Shown one piece after another: positions 1 to 13,500 of a DNA stretch of 64,000 bases. The notes beneath the pieces are model-generated. The model saw only the letters and a list, made by a program, of their open reading frames with translations. It searched no databases and had not been told where the DNA came from. The position numbers and the translations under genes are program-made. The DNA is taken from contig NW_027476371.1 in assembly GCF_051020955.1 (NCBI RefSeq), positions 186,001 to 250,000 on the forward strand. The letters run 5' to 3'. Position 1 is the first letter of the stretch; each line of letters begins with the position of its first letter. The DNA comes from Megalopta genalis. Taxonomy: Eukaryota > Arthropoda > Insecta > Hymenoptera > Halictidae.

Positions 1-1750
1 ATTTGTTTCGCATGGATTTGAAGCTAAGCCTTCTAGTTCGCATTGATTTGAAACTAAATCATGTATTTCGCTTGGATTTGAAGCCAACTCGTTTGTTTCG
101 CCTGCATTTGAAACTGTATCAATTATATCGCAAGTATTTGAAGCTAAATCATTTGTGTCGCATGTATTTGAAGCTACGTCTTCTACATCGCATTGATTTG
201 AAGCTAAATCATGTGTTTCGTATGCATTTGAAGCTAACTCGTTTGTTTCGCATGTAGTTGAAGGGTAAATCATATATACCACAAGTATTTGAAGCTAAAC
301 CATTTGTTTCGCATTGATTTGAAGCTAAGCCTTCAACTTCGCATGGATTTGATGCTAAACCACGTGTTTCCCATGAATTTGCACCTAAATCATGTGTTTC
401 GCATGCATTTGAAGCTTAATCATGTGTTTCCCATGGATTTGAAGCTAACTCGTTTGTTTCGCATGCAGTTAAAGCTAAATCATGTTTATCACAAGTATCT
501 GAAGCTAAACCATTTGTTTCGCAAGAATATGAAGCTAAACCACGTGATTCTCATGGATTTAAAGCTAAATCATGTCTTTCGCATGGATTTGAAGCTAACT
601 CGTTTGTTACGCATGCAGTGGAATCTAAATAACGTATATCACAAGTATATGTAGCTAAACCATTTGTTTCGCATGGATTTGAAGCTAATCCTTCTACTTC
701 GCATTGATTTGAAACTAAATCATGTGTTTCGCATGAATTTGAAACTAAATCATGCGTTTCCATGAATATCAAGCTATCGCGTTTGTTTCGCCTGCATTAG
801 AAGCTATTTCATTTATATCGCAAGTATTTGAAGGTAACTCATATATTAAGCATGGACTGAAGCTAAGCTTTCAACTTCGCATTGATTTGAGACTAAATCA
901 TGTGTTTCGCATGGATTTGAAGCTAAATCATGTGTTTCGCACAGATTTGAAGCTAACTCGTTTGTTTCGCCTGCATTTGAAACTATATCATTTATATCGC
1001 ACGTATGTGAAGATAAATCAGTTGTTTCGCATGGATTTGAAGCTAAGCCTTCTACTTCGCATTGATTTGAATCTAAATCATGTGTTTCGCTTGGATTTGA
1101 AGCTAACTCGCTTGTTTCGTCTGCATTTGAAGATTTATCAATTATATCGCAAGTATTTGCAGCTAAATCATTTGTGTCGCATAGCTTTGAAGCTAACTCG
1201 TTTGTTTCGCCTGCATTGAAACTATATCACTTATATCACTTATCTATCGCAAGTATTTGAAGGTTTCACTTGGATTTGAAGGTAACTCGTTTGTTTCGCC
1301 TGCATTTGAAGCTATATCGTTTATATCGCAAGTATGTGAAGCTAAATCATTTGTTTCGCATGGATTTGAAGCTAAGCCTTCTACTTCGCATTGATTTGGA
1401 ACTAAATCATGTGTTTCGCTTGGATTTGAAGCTAACTCGTTTGTTTTGCATGCATTTGAAGCTATATCATTTATATCGCAAGTATATGAAGCTAAACCAT
1501 TTGTTTCGCAAGAATATGAAGCTAAACCATGTGTTTCGCATGAATTTGAAGCTAAGTCATGTGTTTCGCACAGATTTGAAGCTAACTCGTTTGTTTCGCC
1601 TGCATTTGAAGCTATATCAACTATATCGCAAGTATTTGAATCTGAATCATTTGTGTCGCATGGCTTTGAGGATAAGCCTTCTACTTCGCATTAATTTGAA
1701 GGTAAATCATGTGTTTCGCTTGGATTTGAAGCTAACTCGTTTGTTTCGCA
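1..1750 (+). repeat. Duplicated block, left copy (partner 4171-5920)
   Basis: Bases 1-1750 match 4171-5920 at an offset of 4170, which is 139 monomer lengths. The match is nearly base for base, including private oddities: the patch with repeated tatcactt near 1228-1250 (copy near 5398-5420), and the gtttccatgaatatc deletion near 750 (copy near 4927). Differences include a +1 G near 265 and a -1 T near 857 in this copy, which shift and then restore the offset. The copies part company at about 1750/5920, where this copy reads catgtagttg and the other cctgcatttg. The left edge is cut by the window, so the true duplication may be longer. Confidence 0.92.
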
Positions 1751-3003
1751 TGTAGTTGAAGGCAAATCATATATACCACAAGTATCTGAAGCTAAACCAT
1801 TTGTTTCGCATTGATTTGAAGCTAAGCCTTCAACTTCGCATTGATTTGAAACTCAATCATTTGTTTCCCTTGGATTTGAAGCTAACGCGATTGTTTCGCA
1901 TGCAGTTGAAGCTAAATCATGTTTATCATAAGTATCTGAAGCTCAATCATCTGTTTCTCAGGATTATGAAGCTAAACCATTTGTTTCTCATGGATTTGAA
2001 GCTAGATCATGTGTTTCGCATTGATTTGAAGCTAAGCCTTCAACTTCGCATTGATTTGAAGTTAAGCCTTCTACTTCGCATTGATTTGAAGCTTAATCAT
2101 GTGTTTCGCATGAATTTGAAGCTACCTCGTTTGTTTCGCCTCCATTTGAAGCTATATCACTTATATTCGCAAGTGTTTGAAGCTGAATCATTCGTTTCGC
2201 TTTGATTAGAAGCTAACCCTTCTAAGTCGCATTAATTTGAAGCTAAATCATGTGTATCGCTTGGATTGAAGCTAAATGATGTGTTTCGCATGGATTTGAA
2301 ACTAACTCGTTTGTTTCGCCTGCATTTGAAGCTAAATCTTGTTTATCACAAGTATCTGAATCTAAAGCATTTGTTTCGCAAGAATATGAAGCTAAACCAT
2401 GTGTTTTCGCATGAATTTGAAGCTACATCATGTGCTTAGCTTGATTTGAAGCTACCTCGTTTGTTTCGCATGTAATTGAAGCTAACTGGTTTGTTTCGCC
2501 TGCATATGAAGCTATATCAGTTATATCCCAAGTGTTTGAAGCTAAATCATTTGTTTCGCATGGATTTGAAGTTAAACCTCCTACATCGCACTGATTTGAA
2601 GCTAAATAATGTGTTTCGCTTGGATATGAAGCTAACTCGTTTGCTTCGCCTGCACATGAAGCTATATCACTTATATCGCAAGTATCTGAAGCTAAATCAT
2701 TTGTTTCGCATGGAATTGAAGCGAACTCGTTTGTTTCATCTGCATTTGAAGCTATATCACTTATATCGCAAGTATCTGATGCTACATCATTTGTTTCGCA
2801 TGGATTTGAAGCTAAATCATGGCTTTCGCATGGATTTGAAGCTAAGCCTTTTACTTCGCATTGATTTGTAGCTAAATTATGTGTTCTCATGGATTTGATG
2901 CTATCTCGGGTGTTTTGCCTGCAGTTGAAGCTATTTCATTTATGTCGCAAGTATTTGAAGCTAAATCATTCGTTTCGCATGTATTTGAAGCTACGTCTTC
3001 TAC
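1725..3003 (+). repeat. Dispersed duplicated block (partner 37464-38743)
   Basis: This ~1.28-kb block matches 37464-38743 at an offset of about 35.74 kb. Shared rare variants include ctcaggattatgaagc near 1955, ctctaagtcgcattaa-type sequence near 2220, the whole-base gain in ttatattcgcaagtg near 2161, and ctatctcgggtgttttgcc near 2901. A few single-base indels separate the copies, for example gcttgatttg here against gcttggatttg there. Part of it (about 2620-2970) has a third copy at about 3822-4172. Confidence 0.9.
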
Positions 3004-3821
3004 ATCGCATTGATTTGAAGCTAAATCATGTGTTTCGCTTAATAAATCATGAAATTTGAAGCCATATCATGTGTTTCGCTCGCTAAATCATGAAAATCAC
3101 AAGTATTTGATAGCTAAACCATTTGATTCGCATGGATTTGAAGCTAAGCCTACAACTTCGCATTGATTTGAAACTCAATCATTTGTTTCCCTTGGATTTG
3201 AAGCTAACGCGATTGTTTCGCATGCAGTTGAGCTAAATCATGTTTATCATAAGTATCTGAAGCTAAATCATCTGTTTCTCAGAAATATGAAGCTAAACCA
3301 TTTGTTTCTCATGGATTTGAAGCTAAATCATTTGTCCCGCATGGATTTGAAGCTAAATCATGTATTTCGCATGGATTTGAAACTAACTCGTTTGTTTCGC
3401 CTGCATTTGAAGCAGATCACTTCTATTGGCAAGTATTTGTAGCTAAATCGTTCGTTCTGCATGGATGTGAAGCTAAGTCTTCTGCTTCGCATTGATTTGA
3501 ACCTAAATCATCTGTTTCGCTTGGATTTGAAGCTAACTCGTTTGATTCGTCTGCATTTGATGCTATATCACTTATATCCCAAGTGTTTGAAGCTAAATCA
3601 TTTGTTTCGCATGGATTTGAAGCTATTCTTCTACATCGTATTGATTTGAAGAAGCTAAATCATGTGTTTCGCTTTGATTTGAAGCTAAACCTTCTACATC
3701 GCATTGATTTGAAGCTAAACCTTCTACATCGCATTGATTTGAAGCTAAATCTTGTGTGTCCCATGGATTTGAAGCTAATCCTGCTACATCGCATTGATTT
3801 AAAGCTAAATCATGTGTTTGC
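3004..3821. repeat. Irregular, partly scrambled stretch of the array
   Basis: The 30-bp rhythm breaks at about 3040-3120. Partial monomers are joined there (cttaataaatcatgaaatt near 3039, then ctcgctaaatcatgaaaat near 3079), and a one-base insertion gives ttgatagctaaacc near 3107. Further right are a three-base gain (ttgaagaagctaaat near 3650) and two adjacent type-A-like monomers reading ccttctacatcgc near 3690-3735. The repeat core remains recognisable throughout. No gene or foreign insert is visible. Confidence 0.8.
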
Positions 3822-4172
3822 TTGGATATGAAGCTAACTCGTTTGTTTCGTCTGCACATGAAGCTATATCACTTATATCGCAAGTATCTGAAGCTAAATC
3901 ATTTGTTTCGCATGGAATTGAAGCTAACTCGTTTGTTTCATCTGCATTTGAAGCTATATCACTTACGTCGCAAGTATCTGGTGCTACATCATTTGTTTCG
4001 CATGGATTTGAAGCTAAATCATGGCTTTCGCATGGATTTGAAGCTAAGCCTTTTACTTCGCATTGATTTGTAGCTAAATTATGTGTTTCGCATGGATTTG
4101 ATGCTAACTCGGGTGTTTTGCCTGCAGTTGAAGCTATTTCATTTATGTCGCAAGTATTTGATGCTAAATCAT
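3822..4172 (+). repeat. Third partial copy of the 2620-2970 / 38359-38710 segment
   Basis: It shares the unusual tctgcacatgaagc and catggaattgaagc monomers, the catggctttcgcatgg variant near 4020, and the gggtgttttgcctgcag variant near 4110 with the other two copies. It ends against the 4171-5920 duplication. It differs from its partners by scattered substitutions, so it is an older copy. Confidence 0.82.
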
Positions 4173-5920
4173 TTGTTTCGCATGGATTTGAAGCTAAGCC
4201 TTCTAGTTCGCATTGATTTGAAACTAAATCATGTATTTCGCTTGGATTTGAAGCCAACTCGTTTGTTTCGCCTGCATTTGAAACTGTATCAATTATATCG
4301 CAAGTATTTGAAGCTAAATCATTTGTGTCGCATGTATTTGAAGCTACGTCTTCTACATCGCATTGATTTGAAGCTAAATCATGTGTTTCGTATGCATTTG
4401 AAGCTAACTCGTTTGTTTCGCATGTAGTTGAAGGTAAATCATATATACCACAAGTATTTGAAGCTAAACCATTTGTTTCGCATTGATTTGAAGCTAAGCC
4501 TTCAACTTCGCATGGATTTGATGCTAAACCACGTGTTTCCCATGAATTTGCACCTAAATCATGTGTTTCGCATGCATTTGAAGCTTAATCATGTGTTTCC
4601 CATGGATTTGAAGCTAACTCGTTTGTTTCGCATGCAGTTAAAGCTAAATCATGTTTATCACAAGTATCTGAAGCTAAACCATTTGTTTCGCAAGAATATG
4701 AAGCTAAACCACGTGATTCTCATGGATTTAAAGCTAAATCATGTCTTTCGCATGGATTTGAAGCTAACTCGTTTGTTACGCATGCAGTGGAATCTAAATA
4801 ACGTATATCACAAGTATATGTAGCTAAACCATTTGATTCGCATGGATTTGAAGCTAATCCTTCTACTTCGCATTGATTTGAAACTAAATCATGTGTTTCG
4901 CATGAATTTGAAACTAAATCATGCGTTTCCATGAATATCAAGCTATCGCGTTTGTTTCGCCTGCATTAGAAGCTATTTCATTTATATCGCAAGTATTTGA
5001 AGGTAACTCATATATTAAGCATGGACTTGAAGCTAAGCTTTCAACTTCGCATTGATTTGAGACTAAATCATGTGTTTCGCATGGATTTGAAGCTAAATCA
5101 TGTGTTTCGCACAGATTTGAAGCTAACTCGTTTGTTTCGCCTGCATTTGAAACTATATCATTTATATCGCACGTATGTGAAGATAAATCAGTTGTTTCGC
5201 ATGGATTTGAAGCTAAGCCTTCTACTTCGCATTGATTTGAATCTAAATCATGTGTTTCGCTTGGATTTGAAGCTAACTCGCTTGTTTCGTCTGCATTTGA
5301 AGATTTATCAATTATATCGCAAGTATTTGCAGCTAAATCATTTGTGTCGCATAGCTTTGAAGCTAACTCGTTTGTTTCGCCTGCATTGAAACTATATCAC
5401 TTATATCACTTATCTATCGCAAGTATTTGAAGGTTTCACTTGGATTTGAAGGTAACTCGTTTGTTTCGCCTGCATTTGAAGCTATATCGTTTATATCGCA
5501 AGTATGTGAAGCTAAATCATTTGTTTCGCATGGATTTGAAGCTAAGCCTTCTACTTCGCATTGATTTGGAACTAAATCATGTGTTTCGCTTGGATTTGAA
5601 GCTAACTCGTTTGTTTTGCATGCATTTGAAGCTATATCATTTATATCGCAAGTATATGAAGCTAAACCATTTGTTTCGCAAGAATATGAAGCTAAACCAT
5701 GTGTTTCGCATGAATTTGAAGCTAAGTCATGTGTTTCGCACAGATTTGAAGCTAACTCGTTTGTTTCGCCTGCATTTGAAGCTATATCAACTATATCGCA
5801 AGTATTTGAATCTGAATCATTTGTGTCGCATGGCTTTGAGGATAAGCCTTCTACTTCGCATTAATTTGAAGGTAAATCATGTGTTTCGCTTGGATTTGAA
5901 GCTAACTCGTTTGTTTCGCC
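4171..5920 (+). repeat. Duplicated block, right copy (partner 1-1750)
   Basis: Second copy of the 1-1750 block. It lacks the two single-base indels near 265 and 857 seen in the left copy. Its first ~270 bases also resemble 37231-37500, so this sequence type has at least three copies in the window. The block contains both regular A-B-C-D-E runs and older, divergent monomers such as the acgtgattctc and catgcagtggaatc variants around 4700-4800. Confidence 0.92.
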
Positions 5921-6053
5921 TGCATTTGTAGCTATATCATTTATATCGCAAGTATGTGAAACTAAATCATTTGTTTCGCATGGATATGAAGCTATGCCTA
6001 CTACTTCGCATTGATTTGTAACTAAATCATGTGTTTCGCTTGGATTTGAAGGT

Positions 6054-7217
6054 GACTCGTTTGTTTCGCCTGCATTTGAAGCTATATCAATTATATCGCA
6101 AGTATTTGAATCTGAATCATTTGTGTCGCATGGCTTTGAGGATAAGCCTTCTACATCGCATTGATTTGAAGCTAAATCATTTGTTTCGCTTTGATTTGAA
6201 GCTAAACCATGTGTCTCGCATGAATTTGAAACTAAATCATTTATGTCGCATGGCTTTGAAGGTAAGCCTTCCTCTTTGCATTAATTTGAAGGTAAATCAT
6301 GTGTTTCGCTTGGATTTGAAGGTAACTCGTTTGTTTCGCCTGCATTTGAAGCTATATCATTTATATCGCAGGTATGTGAAGCTAAATCATTTGTTTCGCA
6401 TGGATTTGAAGCTAAGCCTTCTGCTTCTCATTGATTTGAAACTAAGCCATGTGTTTCGCTTGGATTTGAAGCTAACTCGTTTGTTTCGCTTGCATTTGAA
6501 GCTATATCATTTATATCGCAGGTATGTGAAGCTAAATCATTTGTTTCGCATGGATTTGAAGCTAAGCCTTCTGCATCTCATTGATTTGAAACTAAACCAT
6601 GTGTTTCGCTTGGATTTGAAGCTAACTCGTTTGTTTTGCCTGCATTGAAGCTATATCATTTATATCGCAAGTATTTGAATCTGAATCATTTGTGTCGCAT
6701 GGCTTTGAGGATAAGCCTTCTACTTCGCATTAATTTGAAGGTAAATCATGTGTTTCGCTTGGATTTGTAGCTAAGTTGTTTGTTTCGCATGCATTTGAAG
6801 CTAAATCAATCATATAGCAAGTATTTGAAGCAGAATCATTTGTGTCGCATGGCTTTGAGGATAAGCCTTCTACTTCGCATTAATTTGAAGGTAAGTCATG
6901 TGTTTCGCTTGGATTTGAAGCTATGTCTACTACTTCGCATTGATTTGAAACTAAATCATGTGTTTCGCATGGATTTGAAGCTAAATCATGTGTTTCGCAT
7001 GGATGTGAAACTAACTCGATGTTTCGCCTGCATTTGAAGCTAAATCATGTTTATCACAAGTACCTGAATCTAAACCATTTGTTTCGCAAGAATATGAAGC
7101 TAAACCATGTGTTTCGCATGAATTTGAAGCTAAGTCATGTGTTTCGCACAGATTTGAAGCTAACTCGTTTGTTTCGCCTGCATTTGAAGCTATATCAATT
7201 ATATCGCAAGTATTTGA
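6054..7217 (+). repeat. Duplicated HOR block (partner 9413-10576)
   Basis: It matches 9413-10576 at offset 3359 with only scattered differences, for example actaagcc near 6442 against actaaacc in the partner. It holds two diagnostic lesions: a D-type monomer reading caatcatatagcaagta near 6807, and a C-type monomer shortened by one base to aactcgatgtttcgcc near 7013. Both lesions recur in other blocks and serve as lineage markers. Confidence 0.9.
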
Positions 7218-8479
7218 AACTAAATCATTTGTGTCGCATGGCTTTGAAGATAAGCCTTCCTCTTTGCATTAATTTGAAGGTAAATCATGTATTTCGCATG
7301 GATTTGAAGGTAACTCGTTTGTTTCGCCTGCATTTGAAGCTATATCATTTATATCGCAAGTATGTGAAGCTAAATCATTTGTTTCGCATGGATTTGAAGC
7401 TAAGCCTTCTACTTCGCATTGATTTGGAACTAAATCATGTGTTTCGCTTGGATTTGAAGCTAACTCGTTTGTTTTGCATGCATTTGAAGCTATATCATTT
7501 ATATCGCAAGTATATGAAGCTAAACCATTTGTTTCGCAAGAATATGAAGCTAACCCCTTGTGTTTCGCATGAATTTGAAGCTAAGTCATGTGTTTCGCAC
7601 AGATTTGAAGCTAACTCGTTTGTTTCGCCTGCATTTGAAGCTATATCAATTATATCGCAAGTATTTGAATCTGAATCATTTGTGTCACATGGCTTTGAGG
7701 ATAAGCCTTCTACTTCGCATTAATTTGAAGGTAAATCATGTGTTTCGCTTGGATTTGAAGCTAACTCGTTTGTTTCGCCTGCATTTGATGCTATATCAAT
7801 TATATTGCAAGTATTTGAAGCTAAATCATTTGTGTTGCATGGCTTTGAAGATAAGCCTTCCACTTTGCATTAATTTGAAGGAAAATCATGTGTTTCGATT
7901 GGATTTGAAGCTAAGCCTTCTACTTCGCATTGATTTGGAACTAAATCATGTGTTTCGCTTGGATTTGTAGCTAAGTTGTTTGTTTCGCATGCATTTGAAG
8001 CTAAATCAATCATATAGCAAGTATTTGAAGCAGAATCATTTGTGTCGCATGGCTTTGAGGATAAGCCTTCTACTTCGCATTAATTTGAAGGTAAATCATG
8101 TGTTTCGCTTGGATTTGAAGCTAACTCGTTTGTTTCGCCTGCATTTGATGCTGTATCAATTATATCGCAAGTATGTGAAGCTAAATCATTTGTGTCGCAT
8201 GGCTTTGAAGCTAACTCGTTTGTTTCGCCTGCATTGAAGCTATATCACTTCTATCGCAAGTATTTGAAGCTAAATCATTTGTGTCGCATGGCTTTGAAGC
8301 TAAGCCTTCTACTTCGCATTGATTTGACGTTAAATCATGTGTCTCGCACAGATTTGAAGCTAACTCGTTTGTTTCGCCTGCATTTGATGCTATATCAATT
8401 ATATTGCAAGTATTTGAAGCTAAATCATTTGTGTCGCATGGCTTTGAAGATAAGCCTTCCTCTTTGCATTAATTTGAAG

Positions 8480-9390
8480 GTAAATCATGTGTTTCGCATG
8501 GATTTGAAGGTAACTCGTTTGTTTCGCCTGCATTTGAAGCTATATCGTTTATATCGCAAGTATGTGAAGCTAAATCATTTGTTTCGCATGGATTTGAAGC
8601 TAAGCCTTCTACTTCGCATTGATTTGGAACTAAATCATGTGTTTCGCTTGGATTTGAAGCTAACTCGTTTGTTTTGCATGCATTTGAAGCTATATCATTT
8701 ATATCGCAAGTATATGAAGCTAAACCATTTGTTTCGCAAGAATATGAAGCTAAACCATGTGTTTCGCATGAATTTGAAGCTAAGTCATGTGTTTCGCACA
8801 GATTTGAAGCTAACTCGTTTGTTTCGCCTGCATTTGAAGCTATATCAATTATATCGCAAGTATTTGAATCTGAATCATTTGTGTCGCATGGCTTTGAGGA
8901 TAAGCCTTCTACTTCGCATTAATTTGAAGGTAAATCATGTGTTTCGCATGGATTTGAAGGTAACTCGTTTTTTTTCGCCTGCATTTGAAGCTATATCGTT
9001 TATATCGCAAGTATGTGAAGCTAAATCATTTGTTTCGCATGGATTTGAAGCTAAGCCTTCTACTTCGCATTGATTTGGAACTAAATCATGTGTTTCGCTT
9101 GGATTTGAAGCTAACTCGTTTGTTTTGCGTGCATTTGAAGCTATATCATTTATATCGCAAGTATATGAAGATAAACCATTTGTTTCGCAAGAATATGAAG
9201 CTAAACCATGTGTTTCGCATGAATTTGAAGCTAAGTCATGTGTTACGCACAGATTTGAAGCTAACTCGTTTGTTTCGCCTGCATTTGAAGCTATATCAAT
9301 TATATCGCAAGTATTTGAATCTGAATCATTTGTGTCGCATGGCTTTGAGGATAAGCCTTCTACTTCGCATTAATTTGAAGGTAAATCATG
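8480..9390 (+). repeat. Tandem duplication of three pentamers (about 450 bp)
   Basis: About 8480-8930 is repeated at about 8930-9390, at an offset of 451 in its right part. That equals three 150-bp HORs plus one base. The extra base comes from an expanded T run in the second copy (aactcgttttttttcgcc near 8961, against aactcgtttgtttcgcc near 8511). Other differences are few, such as tgtttcgca against tgttacgca near 9241. The stretch 7218-8480 to its left is regular HOR sequence with no other feature. Confidence 0.85.
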
Positions 9391-9412
9391 TGTTTCGCTT
9401 GGATTTGACGCT

Positions 9413-10576
9413 AACTCGTTTGTTTCGCCTGCATTTGAAGCTATATCAATTATATCGCAAGTATTTGAATCTGAATCATTTGTGTCGCATGGCTTTGAGG
9501 ATAAGCCTTCTACATCGCATTGATTTGAAGCTAAATCATTTGTTTCGCTTTGATTTGAAGCTAAACCATGTGTCTCGCATGAATTTGAAACTAAATCATT
9601 TATGTCGCATGGCTTTGAAGGTAAGCCTTCCTCTTTGCATTAATTTGAAGGTAAATCATGTGTTTCGCTTGGATTTGAAGGTAACTCGTTTGTTTCGCCT
9701 GCATTTGAAGCTATATCATTTATATCGCAGGTATGTGAAGCTAAATCATTTGTTTCGCATGGATTTGAAGCTAAGCCTTCTGCTTCTCATTGATTTGAAA
9801 CTAAACCATGTGTTTCGCTTGGATTTGAAGCTAACTCGTTTGTTTCGCTTGCATTTGAAGCTATATCATTTATATCGCAGGTATGTGAAGCTAAATCATT
9901 TGTTTCGCATGGATTTGAAGCTAAGCCTTCTGCATCTCATTGATTTGAAACTAAACCATGTGTTTCGCTTGGATTTGAATCTAACTCGTTTGTTTTGCCT
10001 GCATTGAAGCTATATCATTTATATCGCAAGTATTTGAATCTGAATCATTTGTGTCGCATGGCTTTGAGGATAAGCCTTCTACTTCGCATTAATTTGAAGG
10101 TAAATCATGTGTTTCGCTTGGATTTGTAGCTAAGTTGTTTGTTTCGCATGCATTTGAAGCTAAATCAATCATATAGCAAGTATTTGAAGCAGAATCATTT
10201 GTGTCGCATGGCTTTGAGGATAAGCCTTCTACTTCGCATTAATTTGAAGGTAAGTCATGTGTTTCGCTTGGATTTGAAGCTATGTCTACTACTTCGCATT
10301 GATTTGAAACTAAATCATGTGTTTCGCATGGATTTGAAGCTAAATCATGTGTTTCGCATGGATGTGAAACTAACTCGATGTTTCGCCTGCATTTGAAGCT
10401 AAATCATGTTTATCACAAGTACCTGAATCTAAACCATTTGTTTCGCAAGAATATGAAGCTAAACCATGTGTTTCGCATGAATTTGAAGCTAAGTCATGTG
10501 TTTCGCACAGATTTGAAGCTAACTCGTTTGTTTCGCCTGCATTTGAAGCTATATCAATTATATCGCAAGTATTTGA
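9413..10576 (+). repeat. Duplicated HOR block (partner 6054-7217)
   Basis: Second copy of the 6054-7217 block at offset 3359. The copies separate at about 10577, where this copy reads ttgaagctaaatc and the other ttgaaactaaatc. Its right part is also the left part of the 3867-bp tandem duplication, so duplication events overlap. Confidence 0.9.
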
Positions 10577-13500
10577 AGCTAAATCATTTGTGTCGCATGG
10601 CTTTGAAGATAAGCCTTCTACTTTGCATTAATTTAAGGGAAACCATGTGTTTCGCATGAATTTGAAACTAAATCATTTGTGTCGCATGGCTTTGAAGATA
10701 AGCCTTCCTCTTTGCATTAATTTGAAGGTAAATCATGTATTTCGCATGGATTTTAAGGTAACTCGTTTGTTTCGCCTGCATTTGAAGCTATATCATTTAT
10801 ATCGCAAGTATGTGAAGCTAAATCATTTGTTTCGCATGGATTTGAAGCTAAGCCTTCTACTTCGCATTGATTTGGAACTAAATCATGTGTTTCGCTTGGA
10901 TTTGAAGCTAACTCGTTTGTTTTGCATGCATTTGAAGCTATATCATTTATATCGCAAGTATATGAAGCTAAACCATTTGTTTCGCAAGAATATGAAGCTA
11001 ACCCCTTATGTTTCGCATGAATTTGAAGCTAAGTCATGTGTTTCGCACAGATTTGAAGCTAACTCGTTTGTTTCGCCTGCATTTGAAGCTATATCAATTA
11101 TATCGCAAGTATTTGAATCTGAATCATTTGTGTCGCATGGCTTTGAGGATAAGCCTTCTACTTCGCATTAATTTGAAGGTAAATCATGTGTTTCGCTTGG
11201 ATTTGAAGCTAACTCGTTTGTTTCGCCTGCATTTGAAGCTATATCAATTATATCGCAAGTATTTGAAGCTAAATCATTTGTGTCGCATGGCTTTGAAGAT
11301 AAGCCTTCTACTTTGCATTAATTTGAAGGTAAACCATGTGTTTCGCATGAATTTGAAACTAAATCATTTGTGTCGCATGGCTTTGAAGATAAGCCTTCCT
11401 CTTTGCATTAATTTGAAGGTAAATCATGTGTTTCGCATGGATTTGAAGGTAACTCGTTTGTTTCGCCTGCATTTGAAGCTGTATCATTTATATCGCAAGT
11501 ATGTGAAGCTAAATCATTTGTTTCGCATGGATTTGAAGCTAAGCCTTCTGCTTCTCATTGATTTGAAACTAAACCATGTGTTTCGCTTGGATTTGAAGCT
11601 AACTCGTTTGTTTCGCCTGCATTTGAAGCTATATCATTTATATCGCAAGTATATGAAGCTAAATCATTTGTGTTGAATGGCTTTGAAGCTAACTCGTTTG
11701 TTTCGTCTGCATTGAAGCTATATCACTTCTATCGCAAGTATTTGAAGCTAAATCATTTGTGTCGCATGTATTTGAAGCTAAGCCTTCTACTTCGCATTGA
11801 TTTGAAACTAAACCATGTCTTTCGCTTGGATTTGAAGCTAACTCGTTAGTTTCGCCTTTTTTTGAAGCTATATCATTTATATCTTAAGTATGTGAAGCTA
11901 AATCATTTGTTTCGCATTGATTAGAAGCTAAGCCTTCTACTTCGCATTAATTTGACACTAAATCATATGTGTTGCATTGCTTTGAAGCTAACTCGTTTGT
12001 TTCGCCTGCATTTGAAGCTTTATCAATTATATCGCAAAATATTTGAAGCTAAATATATTGTGTCGCATGGACTTGAAGCTACTCCTTCTACTTCGCATTG
12101 ATTTGAAGCAAAATCATGTGTTTCGCTTGGATTTGAAGGTAACTCGTTTGTTTCGCCTGCATTTGAAGCTATATCAATTATATCGCAAGTATTTGAATCT
12201 GAATCATTTGTGTCGCATGGCTTTGAGGATAAGCCTTCTACATCGCATTGATTTGAAGCTAAATCATTTGTTTCCCTTTGATTTGAAGCTAAGCCATGTG
12301 TCTCGCATGAATTTGAAACTAAATCATTTATGTCGCATGGCTTTGAAGGTAAGCCTTCCTCTTTGCATTAATTTGAAGGTAAATCATGTGTTTCGCTTGG
12401 ATTTGAAGGTAACTCGTTTGTTTCGCCTGCATTTGAAGCTATATCATTTATATCGCAGGTATGTGAAGCTAAATCATTTGTTTCGCATGGATTTGAAGCT
12501 AAGCCTTCTGCTTCTCATTGATTTGAAACTAAACCATGTGTTTCGCTTGGATTTGAAGCTAACTCGTTTGTTTTGCATGCATTTGAAGCTATATCATTTA
12601 TATCGCAAGTATATGAAGCTAAACCATTTGTTTCGCAAGAATATGAAGCTAACCCCTTGTGTTTCGCATGAATTTGAAGCTAAGTCATGTGTTTCGCACA
12701 GATTTGAAGCTAACTCGTTTGTTTCGCCTGCATTTGAAGCTATATCAATTATATCGCAAGTATTTGAATCTGAATCATTTGTGTCGCATGGCTTTGAGGA
12801 TAAGCCTTCTACTTCGCATTAATTTGAAGGTAAATCATGTGTTTCGCTTGGATTTGAAGCTAACTCGTTTGTTTCGCCTGCATTTGAAGCTATATCAATT
12901 ATATCGCAAGTATTTGAATCTGAATCATTTGTGTCGCATGGCTTTGAGGATAAGCCTTCTAATTCGCATTAATTTGAATGTAAATCATGTGTTTCGCTTG
13001 GATTTGAAGCTAACTCGTTTGTTTCGCCTGCATTTGATGCTGTATCAATTATATCGCAAGTATGTGAAGCTAAATCATTTGTGTCGCATGGCTTTGAAGC
13101 TAACTCGTTTGTTTCGCCTGCATTGAAGCTATATCACCTCTATCGCAAGTATTTGAAGCTAAATCATTTGTGTCGCATGGCTTTGAAGATAAGCCTTCTA
13201 CTTTGCATTAATTTGAAGGTAAACCATGTGTTTCGCATGAATTTGAAACTAAATCATTTGTGTCGCATGGCTTTGAAGATAAGCCTTCCTCTTTGCATTA
13301 ATTTGAAGGTAAATCATGTATTTCGCATGGATTTGAAGGTAAGTCATGTGTTTCGCTTGGATTTGAAGCTATGTCTACTACTTCGCATTGATTTGAAACT
13401 AAATCATGTGTTTCGCATGGATTTGAAGCTAAATCATGTGTTTCGCATGGATGTGAAACTAACTCGATGTTTCGCCTGCATTTGAAGCTAAATCATGTTT

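Noticed and set aside
1446..1694. FEAKSFVSHG-type plus-strand frames as a small repeat protein family (also at 5616, 8674, 9125, 43721 and others)
   Set aside because: This frame is closed at every canonical type-A monomer (cat-tga), about every 150 bp. The similar 82-codon copies simply reflect block duplication.
3004..3120. Foreign insert at the scrambled patch
   Set aside because: All pieces are recognisable fragments of the monomer (aaatcatg, tttgaag, tgtttcgct), so rearrangement of the repeat is sufficient.
10630..10660. Catta-atttaaggg patch as a splice or polyadenylation signal
   Set aside because: It is a small deletion in an A/B junction, and its copy at 14497 arises from the 3867-bp duplication. 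No other gene-processing context is present.
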